Assembly: GCF_000746095.1 (NCBI RefSeq)
Contig: NZ_JQKP01000011.1
Span: 1 to 64,000, forward strand
Source of the DNA: Ferriphaselus sp. R-1
Lineage (GTDB): Bacteria > Pseudomonadota > Gammaproteobacteria > Burkholderiales > Gallionellaceae
DNA length: 64,000 nt
Direction of reading: 5' to 3'
Shown: positions 53,986 through 63,445 of the stretch, piece after piece
Layout of the letters: the number at the start of each line of letters is the position of its first letter
Position numbering within the stretch: position 1 is the first letter of the stretch
The notes under the pieces: model-generated
Databases searched by the model: none
Told to the model about the DNA's origin: nothing
Seen by the model: only the letters and a program-made list of their open reading frames with translations
Program-made: the position numbers and the translations under genes

Positions 53986-55527
53986 ATGTCTTCAGCACTG
54001 CGCCCTCCCAGCCTCGGCCCCATCGTCGGCCACACTACCGACACGTCCGCCAGAGTGTGGATGCGGGGCAACGAATCCGATGACAGCCGCACGGTAGGTA
54101 TCGCGGCACTCTATCTGAACGGGAAATACGTCAAACAGTCGGCCCGATACTTCCGGCTGAAACGGGAGTATGACCGGACCGGACTCGCCGATTTCATCGA
54201 CATCAAGGCGGATACGCCGTATCTGGTGCGCATGGGGTCGCTGTCGCTGGATACGGCGGACCCTCATGATGCCACTCCCGACGAGGAGGTGTTCGGCCTG
54301 CTACCGCCTGCCGAGAGCTGGCTCAAACAGCTGGAAAGCCTGCCACTGGACACGGCTGCCGCCAACTTCCGGACGTTCCCCGGCGGCGAGGTGGACAAAC
54401 TGTCGTTCATCTTCGGCTCGTGCCGTTATCCGGGGTTGCTGTGGACGAAGAAGCGCGCAGATGCGATCTTCGGAAGCATCCTGAAACGCTTCAACGCGCC
54501 GGGCGATGGCACCCAGCCACGCTTCTTCATGATGGTGGGCGACCAGATCTATGCGGACACGCTCCCCAAGGATCTGGGCATCGGGGTGGCGGACACCGAG
54601 GCGGAGTTCCGCGAGCGCTACATGAGCGCCTTCGGGGCCGCGAACACGCGCAAACTGCTGCAAAGCGTGCCCACCTACATGATCCTGGACGACCACGAGA
54701 TCGAGGACAACTGGGTGCAAGGCCGGATACGCCGCTCCGAAAAGCGTCAGCTGTTCCAGATGGCCATCCAGGCCTACACCAGCTATCAGTGGTTCCACGG
54801 GCCGCGCAACTTCGGCAAATATCTGTATTACTCGTTCCAGGTGGGCGGCTTCCCCTTCTTTGTGGTGGATGGCCGGACGCAGCGCCTGCGCGATGACGAA
54901 GATTATGATCTGACTGACAATTACCTGCTGGGCCGCCCCGGCAAGGGGACTGGCTACCAGGGGCAGATAGACAATCTGGTGGACTGGCTGATCGAGCAGC
55001 AAAAAACCCGTGGCGACCGGCCCAAGTTCATCGTCACCGCCAGTGTGTTCGCCCCCAACGAAGTGCGCACGACCCGCAATGATCGCGAGAAAGCGCAAGA
55101 CGACGCCTGGGCTGCCTTCCCCAACACGCGCCGGCATCTGCTGCAGGCGATCACCGACAACCACATCCAGAACGTGGTGTTCCTGTCCGGCGACATCCAC
55201 TGCTCGAACGTGGCGGCGATCAATTTCTACGACAAGCAGAACGGGAAAGACAGTCCGATACGCGCTTACTCCATCACCTCGTCAGCATTCTATTGGCCCT
55301 ACCCGTTCGCCGACGGCAACCCGCTAGATTACGTGCACAACTCCAGCAAGGAGAACGATGACTTCGACATCGGGAACGGCTGGATGATGCGCTACCAAGC
55401 CTGGAGCTTCGAGCAGGACGACAACTACACTCAGGTGGATCTGGACTGGAAACAGCGCAGCATGCGTATCCGCACGTTCAATCGGGATGGAAACCCCACC
55501 AAGAATAGCGAGACCGTTCCGCTTTAG
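53986..55527 (+). CDS. PhoD-like metallophosphatase without signal peptide
   Basis: 513-residue protein of the alkaline phosphatase D/PhoD-like metallophosphatase family. An N-terminal beta-sandwich-like part (GPIVGHTTDTSARVWMRGNE) precedes the catalytic domain with FGSCRYPG, MVGDQIYAD, ILDDHEIEDNW and LSGDIHCSN, the metal-binding blocks. Unlike secreted PhoD it has neither a Tat nor a Sec signal. Its gene lies 78 bases behind a holin with its own GGAG site, so it may be freed through the lysis pair or act inside the cell. Substrate unknown. Its stop overlaps the convergent hypothetical gene by 4 bases. Confidence 0.9.
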   Translation: MSSALRPPSLGPIVGHTTDTSARVWMRGNESDDSRTVGIAALYLNGKYVKQSARYFRLKREYDRTGLADFIDIKADTPYLVRMGSLSLDTADPHDATPDEEVFGLLPPAESWLKQLESLPLDTAAANFRTFPGGEVDKLSFIFGSCRYPGLLWTKKRADAIFGSILKRFNAPGDGTQPRFFMMVGDQIYADTLPKDLGIGVADTEAEFRERYMSAFGAANTRKLLQSVPTYMILDDHEIEDNWVQGRIRRSEKRQLFQMAIQAYTSYQWFHGPRNFGKYLYYSFQVGGFPFFVVDGRTQRLRDDEDYDLTDNYLLGRPGKGTGYQGQIDNLVDWLIEQQKTRGDRPKFIVTASVFAPNEVRTTRNDREKAQDDAWAAFPNTRRHLLQAITDNHIQNVVFLSGDIHCSNVAAINFYDKQNGKDSPIRAYSITSSAFYWPYPFADGNPLDYVHNSSKENDDFDIGNGWMMRYQAWSFEQDDNYTQVDLDWKQRSMRIRTFNRDGNPTKNSETVPL

Positions 55528-55865
55528 GCGTGCTGGCTGATGTGTTCCAGACGATCGGTTTCGCGCTGCCGATTCTTGCGGCGGTCACGGTCGGCACGCA
55601 GCTCGATCAACACCGGCTGACGACGGATACGGCGACACAAGGTGCGCCGCTCATCCGTGCCGCTCTGCGGGTCACGCTTCTCCCGCCGAGCTGGCGCTGA
55701 GACCGCGTCAGCGACTGGCCGCTCGCTGGTCTCGGGATGGCGGGACGTTGGCTGGATCATGCCGTGCGGTTGCGTCGGCTTGACGGTGTGCTTCTGGGTC
55801 AGCGGGCCAGACGTGCGCCCCTCGGACAACTCCAATGGTCGCGGCAAGCTGGGTACATATCTCAT
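55524..55865 (-). CDS. Small basic hypothetical protein
   Basis: 113-residue Arg/Pro-rich protein (RYVPSLPRPLELSEGRTSGP; RRRIRRQPVLIELRADRDRR-like tail reading CRRIRRQPVLIELRADRDRR). No known domain. GGGGG is five bases before the chosen ATG, 26 bases after the ampG stop, so it could be the last gene of the metX operon. It overlaps the end of the PhoD gene on the other strand. Real-gene status is likely but not proven. Confidence 0.6.
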   Translation of the reverse strand: MRYVPSLPRPLELSEGRTSGPLTQKHTVKPTQPHGMIQPTSRHPETSERPVADAVSAPARREKRDPQSGTDERRTLCRRIRRQPVLIELRADRDRRKNRQRETDRLEHISQHA

Positions 55866-55891
55866 CATCACCCCCGTTCAGTATCCGGCAC

Positions 55892-57163
55892 TCACGCACC
55901 TGAGCCAAGGCGGCCGCCAGCCCCCTCCCCTTTCCACGGTGCCACCTTGAATAATAACGCCATTCCCGGCACGGCCAGCACGGCACACAGCAAAAAGAAC
56001 CCGCTCCAGCCTAGCCCTTCGACCAGCCAGCCGGTCGTGGCATTGGCGAAGGTACGCGGCACGGCGGCCAAGCTGGTGAACAGCGCAAACTGGGTCGCGG
56101 TGTAGGCCGGGTGAGTGGTACGTGCGATGAAGGCGACGAAGGCCGCCGTGCCGACCCCGACACCGAAGGCCTCCAGGCCGATCACCAACGCCAGGTCGAT
56201 GCGCTGCACCGCGCCGATTTCCGCCTGCGGCCCCAGCGTCGCCAGCCAGGCAAAGCCGAAAATCGCCAGCAATTGCACCGCACCAAACAGCCACAGCGCA
56301 CGGTTGATGCCAATCTTCACCATCCACAGCCCGCCCAGCAGACCGCCGATGACGGCGGGCCAAAGTCCGGCGTTCTTGGCGATCAGACCGATGTCGGATT
56401 TGCTGTAGCCCATGTCCAGATAGAACGGCGTGGCCAGCGCGGTGCACAGGCTGTCGCCCAGTTTGTAGAGAAAGATGAAGGCCAGAATGAACAGCGCGCT
56501 GCGCCAGCCCTGCCGCCCGATGAACTCGCGGAACGGCTCGACCACCGCCGCGCGCAAGGTTTTCGGCTGCGCTGCGGCAGACGGTTCGCGCACCAGCAAC
56601 GTCATGGCAATGCCCGGCAACATGAACAGCGCCGTGATCTGGAACACCGTAGCCCAGGCGAAATGGTCAGCCAGAATCAGCGACAGCGAGCCCGGTACCA
56701 ACCCGGAGATGCGGTAGGCGTTGACGTGCACCGAGTTGCCCAGCCCCAGTTCGGCATCGGACAAGATCTCGCGGCGAAAAGCGTCCAGCGCAATGTCCTG
56801 GGTGGCGGAAAGAAAGGCCAGCAGCGTGGCGATAGCAACGATGGTAGCCAGCTCGGACTGTGGCGAGAACCCGCCAAGCAAGGCGATGCTCACCAGCAGC
56901 CCGACCTGCGTCAAAAACATCCACCCCCGCCGCCGCCCCAGCATGGGCAAGGCATAACGGTCGAGCAAGGGCGACCAGAGGAATTTCCAGGTGTAGGGAA
57001 ACTGGATCAGCGCGAACAGGCCGATGGTCTTGAGATCGAGATGCTCGCTGCGCAACCACGCCGGAACCAGGTTGAGCAACAGATACAGCGGCAGCCCGGA
57101 CGCAAAGCCGGTGAACACGCAGATCGCCATCCTCCGCGTGAACAACTGCTGCCAGACGTTCAT
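55892..57163 (-). CDS. ampG: Muropeptide MFS transporter AmpG
   Basis: Inner-membrane permease of 423 residues with twelve predicted helices, importing anhydro-muropeptides for cell-wall recycling. AmpG-type features: GFASGLPLYLLLNLVPAWLR at the N-terminus, LIQFPYTWKFLWSPLLDRY, the ATQDIALDAFRREIL block in helix 4-5 and AFVAFIARTTHPAYTATQFA near the end. Start overlaps the metW stop by 4 bases, so translation is coupled with methionine genes, a linkage often seen in betaproteobacteria. Confidence 0.93.
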   Translation of the reverse strand: MNVWQQLFTRRMAICVFTGFASGLPLYLLLNLVPAWLRSEHLDLKTIGLFALIQFPYTWKFLWSPLLDRYALPMLGRRRGWMFLTQVGLLVSIALLGGFSPQSELATIVAIATLLAFLSATQDIALDAFRREILSDAELGLGNSVHVNAYRISGLVPGSLSLILADHFAWATVFQITALFMLPGIAMTLLVREPSAAAQPKTLRAAVVEPFREFIGRQGWRSALFILAFIFLYKLGDSLCTALATPFYLDMGYSKSDIGLIAKNAGLWPAVIGGLLGGLWMVKIGINRALWLFGAVQLLAIFGFAWLATLGPQAEIGAVQRIDLALVIGLEAFGVGVGTAAFVAFIARTTHPAYTATQFALFTSLAAVPRTFANATTGWLVEGLGWSGFFLLCAVLAVPGMALLFKVAPWKGEGAGGRLGSGA

Positions 57164-57759
57164 TCTGCCCGCTTGAACCGGTACATCGCCGTCGCGCCCA
57201 GCAGGTTGGGCAGGAAGCCGACTTCGTTGCCGCCGGTCATCACGCGGCGGTCGAGGATGGTCAGGCGGGAGTTGGCGCAGAACATCTCGAAATCGTCCAG
57301 AGTGCAGAGGTGGACGTTAGGGGTGTCGTACCACTGGTAGGGCAGTTCGGCGGACACCGGCATCTGGCCGCGCAGGACGTTGAGGCGGGCCTTCCAGTAG
57401 CCGAAGTTGGGGAAGCTGACGATGGCTTCGCGGCCTACGCGCAGCATTTCGCTGACCAGCGGTTCGGTGTGGCGGGTGGCTTGCAGCGTCTGCGACAGGA
57501 TGACGTAGTCGAACGCGCCATCTTCGAAGCCGGACAGGCCGGATTCGAGATTGCTCTGAATCACATCCACGCCGTTGTTCAGGCAGGCGACGATGTCGGC
57601 GTCGGCGATTTCCACGCCGTAGCCGCGCACCTGTTTGGTGTCGGCGAGGTGGCGCAGCAGGCTGCCGTCGCCGCAGCCGAGGTCGAGTACGGACGCACCC
57701 GCCGGGATCCAGCGGGCGATGGCGGCGAAGTCGGGGCGCAGGGTAGTCAGCGGGCTCAT
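57160..57759 (-). CDS. metW: Methionine biosynthesis protein MetW
   Basis: 199-residue SAM-methyltransferase-like protein. Motif [17 protein letters not shown] and [18 protein letters not shown] are typical of MetW, the partner of MetX. The start [11 protein letters not shown] is chosen because GGAG lies eight bases before it; it overlaps the end of metX by 4 bases. Known MetW proteins are needed for, or form a complex with, the homoserine acyltransferase MetX. Confidence 0.95.
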   Translation of the reverse strand: MSPLTTLRPDFAAIARWIPAGASVLDLGCGDGSLLRHLADTKQVRGYGVEIADADIVACLNNGVDVIQSNLESGLSGFEDGAFDYVILSQTLQATRHTEPLVSEMLRVGREAIVSFPNFGYWKARLNVLRGQMPVSAELPYQWYDTPNVHLCTLDDFEMFCANSRLTILDRRVMTGGNEVGFLPNLLGATAMYRFKRAE

Positions 57760-58889
57760 GCGGCGCACTCCTGGGCGATGCGGCCAAGGTAGGCGCGCAT
57801 CACAGCGATATATTGTTCGTCTTCCATCAGGAAGGAATCGTGGCCGTGCGCCGAGGTGATCTCGGCGTAACTGACGCGGCGCTTGTTGTGCAGCAGCGCG
57901 TTGACGATCTCGCGCGAGCGCTCCGGCGAGAAGCGCCAGTCGGTGGAGAACGATACCACCAGAAACTCGGCCTGCGCCCGCGCCAGCGCGCGGTTCAGCT
58001 CATGCTCGTAGTCATGCGCCGGGTCGAAGTAGTCCAGCGCCTTGGTCATCAGCAGATAGGTGTTGGCATCGAAATAGCCGGCGAACTTGTCGCCCTGATA
58101 GCGCAGATAGGACTCGATCTGGAACTCGACTTCGTAGCCGTAGTTGACCTTGCCGTGGCGCAGCTCGCGGCCAAACTTGTTGGCCATCACGTCGTCGGAA
58201 AGATAGGTGATGTGGCCCAGCATGCGCGCCAGCCGCAGGCCGCGCTTGGGTACGGTGTGATGCTGGTAGTAATCGCCGCCGTGGAAATCCGGGTCGGTGA
58301 GGATGGCGTTGCGGGCGACGTCGTTGAAGGCGATGTTCTGGGCGGTGAGCTTGGGCGCGGCGGCGATCACCAGCACATGGCGCATCCGCGCCGGGTAAGA
58401 GAGCGACCATTGCAGCGCCTGCATCCCGCCCAGGCTGCCGCCGACGATGGCGGCAAATTGGCCGATGCCGAGCCGGTCGGCCAGTCGCGCCTGCGCTTCC
58501 ACCCAGTCTTCCACCGTCACCACCGGGAAGGCCGAACCGTACGGCTGGCCGGTCTCCGGATCCAGGCTGGAAGGCCCGGTGGAGCCGTGACAGCCGCCGA
58601 GGTTGTTCAGGCCGATCACGAAGAACTGATTGGTGTCGATGGGCTTGCCGGGGCCGATCATGTTGTCCCACCAGCCCACGTTCTTGGGCTCGTCCGCGTA
58701 GACACCGGCGACATGATGGTGGCCGGACAGCGCGTGGCAGATCAGGATGGCGTTGGACTTGGCGGCGTTGAGCGCGCCATAGGTCTCGTAAACCAAGTCA
58801 TAGTGCGGCAACACCGCGCCGCTCTTGAGCGTGAGCGGAGTGTCGAAATGCGCGCGCTGGGCGCTGACGATGCCTACCGAATTATCCAA
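57756..58889 (-). CDS. metX: Homoserine O-acyltransferase MetX
   Basis: First step of methionine synthesis: transfers an acetyl or succinyl group to homoserine. 377-residue alpha/beta-hydrolase with nucleophile Ser152 in [13 protein letters not shown], oxyanion region [13 protein letters not shown] and catalytic His in HGHDSF. The preferred start is the TTG at 58889, since GAGG lies six bases before it and directly follows the T run of the upstream terminator; another TTG at 58901 has no site. Acetyl versus succinyl use cannot be decided by eye. Controlled by the SAM-II riboswitch and terminator at 58900-58996. Confidence 0.94.
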   Translation of the reverse strand: MDNSVGIVSAQRAHFDTPLTLKSGAVLPHYDLVYETYGALNAAKSNAILICHALSGHHHVAGVYADEPKNVGWWDNMIGPGKPIDTNQFFVIGLNNLGGCHGSTGPSSLDPETGQPYGSAFPVVTVEDWVEAQARLADRLGIGQFAAIVGGSLGGMQALQWSLSYPARMRHVLVIAAAPKLTAQNIAFNDVARNAILTDPDFHGGDYYQHHTVPKRGLRLARMLGHITYLSDDVMANKFGRELRHGKVNYGYEVEFQIESYLRYQGDKFAGYFDANTYLLMTKALDYFDPAHDYEHELNRALARAQAEFLVVSFSTDWRFSPERSREIVNALLHNKRRVSYAEITSAHGHDSFLMEDEQYIAVMRAYLGRIAQECAA

Positions 58890-58899
58890 GGTGTACCTC

Positions 58900-58935
58900 A
58901 AAACAAAACCCGCTCAGCTTGGGGCTAGAGCGGGT
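58900..58935 (-). terminator. metX leader intrinsic terminator (with antiterminator alternative)
   Basis: Minus-strand RNA: ACCCGCTC (58935-58928) pairs with GAGCGGGT (58915-58908), loop of 12 bases, then TTTGTTTT. It lies two bases after the riboswitch core. Its loop and first 3' arm bases (GCCCCAAGCTGA, 58925-58914) can instead pair with the aptamer segment TCAGCTTGCGGGGC (58978-58965) except for two bulged bases, giving an exclusive antiterminator. Confidence 0.8.
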
Positions 58936-58996
58936 CGCCTCGCTTTAGCTGGTATGTTTTACGTGCCCCGCAAGCTGAACTCAAATCGGCACGGGG
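58936..58996 (-). promoter_or_regulatory. SAM-II riboswitch upstream of metX
   Basis: Minus-strand RNA shows the SAM-II pattern in order: P1 5' arm CGTGCC (58993-58988), GATTT, TTGC, P1 3' arm GGCACG (58967-58962), TAAAA, then GCTAAAGCGAG. The conserved single-stranded words GATTT, TTGC and GCTAAA all match the family (metA element), and the gene behind it is metX, its classical target. A pseudoknot CTTGC with GCGAG can be drawn. High SAM should turn off metX-metW. Confidence 0.75.
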
Positions 58997-58999
58997 CGC

Positions 59000-59028
59000 A
59001 GTTTCCGGCATTTGTAGTTCGATGTCAA
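59000..59028 (-). promoter_or_regulatory. Probable metX promoter
   Basis: Perfect -35 box TTGACA (59028-59023), 17-base spacer, weak -10 box GAAACT (59005-59000) on the minus strand. Transcription would begin near 58993, exactly at the first base of riboswitch stem P1, which supports both calls. Confidence 0.55.
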
Positions 59029-59089
59029 TTCGATGCCGCCGCCTGCTCGCGTTAGAATGTCGCCCCGACTCCATGCCAGCGACTTTTCC

Positions 59090-60499
59090 ATGCAGAACGA
59101 AACCACCCCCAGCCTGACGGTCACCGCGTCCGACCGCCGCCGCATCATCTTCGCCAGCCTGATCGGCACCACCATCGAGTTCTTCGATTTCTACATCTAT
59201 GCCACGGCGGCAGTGTCGGTGTTTCCCTTGCTGTTCTTCCCCAAAGGCAACGATTCCACAGCCCTGCTGGCCTCGATGGCGACCTTCGGGGTGGCGTTCG
59301 TGGCACGCCCCATCGGCTCCATCCTGTTCGGCCATTTCGGTGACCGCGTCGGGCGCAAGGCCACGCTGGTCGGCTCCCTGCTGCTGATGGGCATCGCCAC
59401 CTTCCTGATCGGCCTGCTGCCGACCTACCAGCAGATCGGCCTGTACGCCCCGACGCTGCTGGCCATCCTGCGCTTCTGCCAGGGACTGGGCTTGGGTGGC
59501 GAATGGTCGGGTGCGGCCTTGCTGGCGACCGAGACTGCCGCCCCCGGCAAACGCGCCTCGGCGGCGATGTGGCCACAACTGGGCGCGCCGTTCGGCTTCA
59601 TCCTCGCCAACGGGCTGTTTTTGCTGCTCACCGCGTGGTTCAGCTACGACTCTACCCACGCCGACCCCGCCGATCCCTTCCTGATCTGGGGCTGGCGCAT
59701 TCCCTTCCTGCTTTCCATCGGCATGGTGGTAATCGGCCTGTACGTACGCCTCAAGCTCAACGAGACCCCGGTGTTCGCCCGCGCCGTGGAACGTGGCGAA
59801 CGACTGAAATCGCCGCTGATGGAAGTGCTGCGCAAGAACCCCAAGGAACTGCTGCTCGGCATGTTCATCATGGTCGCCACCTACGGCGTGTTCTACCTGA
59901 TGACCACCTGGGTGCTGTCCTACGCCATCGGCAAGGTCGAGAACGGCGGCCTGGGCATAGGCTACAAGGATTTCCTCAAGCTGCAACTGGCCTCGGTGCT
60001 GCTGTTCGCGGCGGGCATTCCGGTGGCAGGGAAACTGGCAGACCGCTACGGACGGCGCAGCCTGCTGCTAGTCGTCACCCTCGCGCTCATCACATTCGGA
60101 CTCAGCTTCGGCCTATTCCTTGCACCTGAGTCCATGGGCGCGGGCGGGCAGGCCGACCTCGGCCTGATGCTGCTGTTCCTTTGCACCGGCATGTCGCTGA
60201 TGGGCCTCACCTTCGGCCCCATGTCGGCCCTGCTGCCGGAACTCTTCCCCACCCACACCCGCTACACCGGCTCCGGCATCTCTTACAACCTAGCTTCGAT
60301 ACTCGGCGCGGCGCTCACGCCCTTCGCCGCCGCCTGGCTGGCGCACAACCACGGCGCGGGATCGGTCGGCCTCTATCTGGCCGGGCTGGGATGCCTGTCG
60401 TTCATCGCCTTGTGGATCAGCAAGGAGACACGTGACCGTGACCTGGACACGATGGAAAGCACCGCCGCAACCGAAGGCATAGAATCGACCAGCCCGTGA
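59090..60499 (+). CDS. MFS transporter, metabolite:H+ symporter type
   Basis: Twelve-helix inner-membrane carrier of 469 residues. Helix 1 [15 protein letters not shown] and loop [13 protein letters not shown] are typical of the MHS branch (relatives of ShiA/ProP-like symporters for organic acids, shikimate or osmolytes). [20 protein letters not shown] in helix 4-5 and [16 protein letters not shown] between helices 8-9 agree. Start [11 protein letters not shown]; a frame 19 codons longer runs into the divergent metX promoter. Substrate not determined. A single gene between metX (divergent) and uvrA. Confidence 0.92.
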   Translation: MQNETTPSLTVTASDRRRIIFASLIGTTIEFFDFYIYATAAVSVFPLLFFPKGNDSTALLASMATFGVAFVARPIGSILFGHFGDRVGRKATLVGSLLLMGIATFLIGLLPTYQQIGLYAPTLLAILRFCQGLGLGGEWSGAALLATETAAPGKRASAAMWPQLGAPFGFILANGLFLLLTAWFSYDSTHADPADPFLIWGWRIPFLLSIGMVVIGLYVRLKLNETPVFARAVERGERLKSPLMEVLRKNPKELLLGMFIMVATYGVFYLMTTWVLSYAIGKVENGGLGIGYKDFLKLQLASVLLFAAGIPVAGKLADRYGRRSLLLVVTLALITFGLSFGLFLAPESMGAGGQADLGLMLLFLCTGMSLMGLTFGPMSALLPELFPTHTRYTGSGISYNLASILGAALTPFAAAWLAHNHGAGSVGLYLAGLGCLSFIALWISKETRDRDLDTMESTAATEGIESTSP

Positions 60500-60591
60500 G
60501 CCCGCCGGAGCAGGTTTCCCCGTCCCAAGCAGGTTGGGAAAGCCCGAGAATTCGCGTATATTCGCGGGTCGTTCCCACCTCCTGACCCAGC

Positions 60592-63417
60592 ATGGAATAC
60601 ATCAAGATACGCGGTGCGCGCACCCATAACCTGAAGAACATCGACCTCGATTTGCCGCGCAACCAGATGGTGGTCATCACCGGGTTGTCGGGGTCGGGCA
60701 AGTCTTCGCTGGCTTTCGACACGCTGTACGCCGAGGGGCAGCGCCGCTATGTGGAATCGCTGTCCGCCTACGCGCGGCAGTTCCTGCAATTGATGGAAAA
60801 ACCTGACGTGGACTTGATCGAGGGCCTGTCGCCCGCCATCGCGATCGAGCAGAAGGCCACCTCGCACAACCCGCGCTCCACCGTCGGCACCGTCACCGAG
60901 ATCCACGATTACCTGCGCTTGCTGTTCGCCCGCGCGGGCGACCCGTATTGCCCCGACCACGACTTGGTGTTGCAGGCGCAGTCGGTGGGCCAGATGGTGG
61001 ACACGGTGCTGGCGCTGCCGGAAGGCACCAAGGTGATGATCCTGTCGCCGCTGGTGGTGGAGCGCAAGGGCGAGCAGCTCGACCTGTTCGACGAACTGCG
61101 CGCGCAGGGTTTCGTGCGCCTGCGCGTGAACGGCGAGGTGTACGACATCAACGCCCTGCCCAAGCTGGAGAAGAACAAGAAGCACACCGTCGAGATCGTG
61201 GTGGACCGGCTGAAAGTCGCGCCGGACGCCAAGCAGCGGCTGGCAGAGTCGTTCGAAACGGCGCTGCGCCACGCCGAAGGCCGCGCGCTGGCGGTGGAAA
61301 TGGACTCTGGCCGCGAGCATCTGTTCTCGGCCAAGTTCGCCTGCCCGGTGTGCAATTACGCGCTGCCCGAGCTGGAGCCGCGCTTGTTCTCGTTCAACAA
61401 CCCGATGGGCGCTTGCCCCAAGTGCGACGGGCTGGGCAACATCAGTTTCTTCGATCCCAAGCGGGTGGTCGCCTTCCCCACGCTCTCCCTGAGCAGCGGT
61501 GCGATCAAGGGCTGGGACCGCCGCAACCAGTTCTATTACCAGATGCTCTCGGCGCTGGCCAAGCACTACGGCTTCGAGCTGGAAATGGCCTGGGAAAGCC
61601 TGCCGGAGCGGGTGCAGCAGATCCTGCTGTTCGGTTCCGGCAAGGAGGCGATCGCCTTCAACCATTTCAACGAGTTCGGCAAGCCGGTGGTGCGCGAGCA
61701 TCCCTTCGAGGGCATCGTCAACAATCTGGAGCGCCGCTACAAGGAAACCGAGTCGCCCACCGTGCGCGAGGAACTGGCCAAGTTCCTCAACACCTGCACC
61801 TGCCCGGAATGCGGCGGCGCGCGCCTGCGCCGGGAAGCGCGCAACGTGCGCATCGCCGACAAGGATTTGCGGCAGATCAGCGCCATGGCGCTGCGCGACA
61901 CGCTGGCCTTTTTCAGCGGGCTCAGCCTCACCGGCCAGAAACAGGCCATCGCCGAAAAGATCGTGCAGGAGATCGTCAGCCGCCTGGGCTTCCTCAACAA
62001 TGTCGGGCTGGATTATCTTTCGCTGGAACGTTCCGCCGAAACCCTCTCCGGCGGCGAGGCGCAGCGCATCCGCCTGGCCAGCCAGATCGGCTCCGGCCTC
62101 ACCGGCGTGATGTACGTGCTGGACGAGCCTTCCATCGGCCTGCACCAGCGCGACAATGACCGCCTGCTGGGCACGTTGAAGCGCCTGCGCGACATGGGCA
62201 ACAGCGTGATCGTGGTCGAGCACGACGAGGATGCGATCCAGACTGCCGACTACGTGGTGGACATGGGCCCCGGCGCGGGTGAGCACGGCGGGCAAGTGGT
62301 GGCGCACGGCGTGCCGGAAGAAATTCGCGCCAACCCGGCTTCGCTCACCGGCGATTACCTGTCGGGCCGCCGCCGCATCGAAGCGCCTGCCGCTGCCCGC
62401 TCGCCCGACCCCGAGCGCACGCTGAGCATCGTCGGTGCCTGCGGCAACAATCTCAAGGACGTGACGCTGGAGCTGCCGGTCGGCCTGCTCACCTGCGTGG
62501 CGGGCGTGTCCGGCTCGGGCAAATCCACTCTGGTCAACGACACGCTGTACCACGCCGTGGCGCGCCATCTCTACGGCAGCAGCGCCGAACCCGCGCCGTT
62601 CGCCGAAATCCACGGGCTGGAATTCTTCGACAAGGTCATCAACGTCGACCAGTCGCCGATAGGCCGCACGCCGCGCTCCAACCCCGCGACCTACACCGGC
62701 TTGTTCACCCCGATCCGCGACCTGTTTGCCAGCGTGCCGACGGCGCGTGAGCGCGGCTACGGGCCGGGGCGCTTCTCCTTCAACGTCAAGGGCGGCCGCT
62801 GCGAAGCCTGTCAGGGCGACGGCGTGATCAAGGTGGAGATGCACTTTTTGCCGGACGTCTACGTGCCGTGCGATGTGTGCCACGGCCAGCGCTACAACCG
62901 CGAGACGCTGGAGGTGCAGTACAAGGGCCGCAACATCCACCAGATCCTGGCGATGACGGTGGAGCAGGCGCACGAATTCTTCGCGCCGGTGCCGGTGATC
63001 GCCCGCAAGTTGCAGACGCTGCTGGACGTGGGTCTGGGCTACATCACGCTGGGCCAGAGTGCCACCACCCTGTCCGGCGGCGAGGCGCAGCGCGTCAAGC
63101 TGTCGCTGGAACTGTCCAAACGCGATACGGGCCGCACCCTGTACATCCTCGACGAGCCGACCACCGGCCTGCACTTCCACGACATCGCCCTGCTGCTGAA
63201 AGTGATCCACAAACTGCGCGATCAGGGCAACACGCTGGTGGTGATTGAGCACAATCTGGATGTGATCAAGACTGCCGACTGGGTGATCGACCTCGGCCCG
63301 GAAGGTGGCGCAGGCGGTGGCCTCATCGTGGCACAAGGCACGCCGCAGGCGCTGGCCGACGATCCTGCCAGCGTCACCGGGCCGTATCTCAAGTCGCTGC
63401 TGGAGCGGATGCTCTGA
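60592..63417 (+). CDS. uvrA: Excinuclease ABC subunit A
   Basis: DNA damage recognition ATPase of nucleotide excision repair, 941 residues, full length. Two ATPase halves with Walker [10 protein letters not shown] and GVSGSGKST, signatures [20 protein letters not shown] and [19 protein letters not shown], and zinc modules ([14 protein letters not shown]...[32 protein letters not shown]...[16 protein letters not shown]). No LexA-like palindrome was found in the short upstream gap, which instead has a direct repeat ATTCGCG-TAT-ATTCGCG at ~60550. No good ribosome binding site before ATG 60592. Confidence 0.97.
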   Translation: MEYIKIRGARTHNLKNIDLDLPRNQMVVITGLSGSGKSSLAFDTLYAEGQRRYVESLSAYARQFLQLMEKPDVDLIEGLSPAIAIEQKATSHNPRSTVGTVTEIHDYLRLLFARAGDPYCPDHDLVLQAQSVGQMVDTVLALPEGTKVMILSPLVVERKGEQLDLFDELRAQGFVRLRVNGEVYDINALPKLEKNKKHTVEIVVDRLKVAPDAKQRLAESFETALRHAEGRALAVEMDSGREHLFSAKFACPVCNYALPELEPRLFSFNNPMGACPKCDGLGNISFFDPKRVVAFPTLSLSSGAIKGWDRRNQFYYQMLSALAKHYGFELEMAWESLPERVQQILLFGSGKEAIAFNHFNEFGKPVVREHPFEGIVNNLERRYKETESPTVREELAKFLNTCTCPECGGARLRREARNVRIADKDLRQISAMALRDTLAFFSGLSLTGQKQAIAEKIVQEIVSRLGFLNNVGLDYLSLERSAETLSGGEAQRIRLASQIGSGLTGVMYVLDEPSIGLHQRDNDRLLGTLKRLRDMGNSVIVVEHDEDAIQTADYVVDMGPGAGEHGGQVVAHGVPEEIRANPASLTGDYLSGRRRIEAPAAARSPDPERTLSIVGACGNNLKDVTLELPVGLLTCVAGVSGSGKSTLVNDTLYHAVARHLYGSSAEPAPFAEIHGLEFFDKVINVDQSPIGRTPRSNPATYTGLFTPIRDLFASVPTARERGYGPGRFSFNVKGGRCEACQGDGVIKVEMHFLPDVYVPCDVCHGQRYNRETLEVQYKGRNIHQILAMTVEQAHEFFAPVPVIARKLQTLLDVGLGYITLGQSATTLSGGEAQRVKLSLELSKRDTGRTLYILDEPTTGLHFHDIALLLKVIHKLRDQGNTLVVIEHNLDVIKTADWVIDLGPEGGAGGGLIVAQGTPQALADDPASVTGPYLKSLLERML

Positions 63418-63445
63418 TCCGGGAGGGGCGCTTCCGCGCGCCGGT

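Noticed and set aside
60500..60591. LexA/SOS box before uvrA
   Set aside because: Looked for a CTG-N10-CAG type palindrome and found none; only a direct repeat ATTCGCG-TAT-ATTCGCG.
60373..63336. 987-codon open frame antisense to uvrA
   Set aside because: Its complement is a perfect full-length UvrA; long antisense frames are expected in GC-rich genes, and the predicted protein has no recognisable order.
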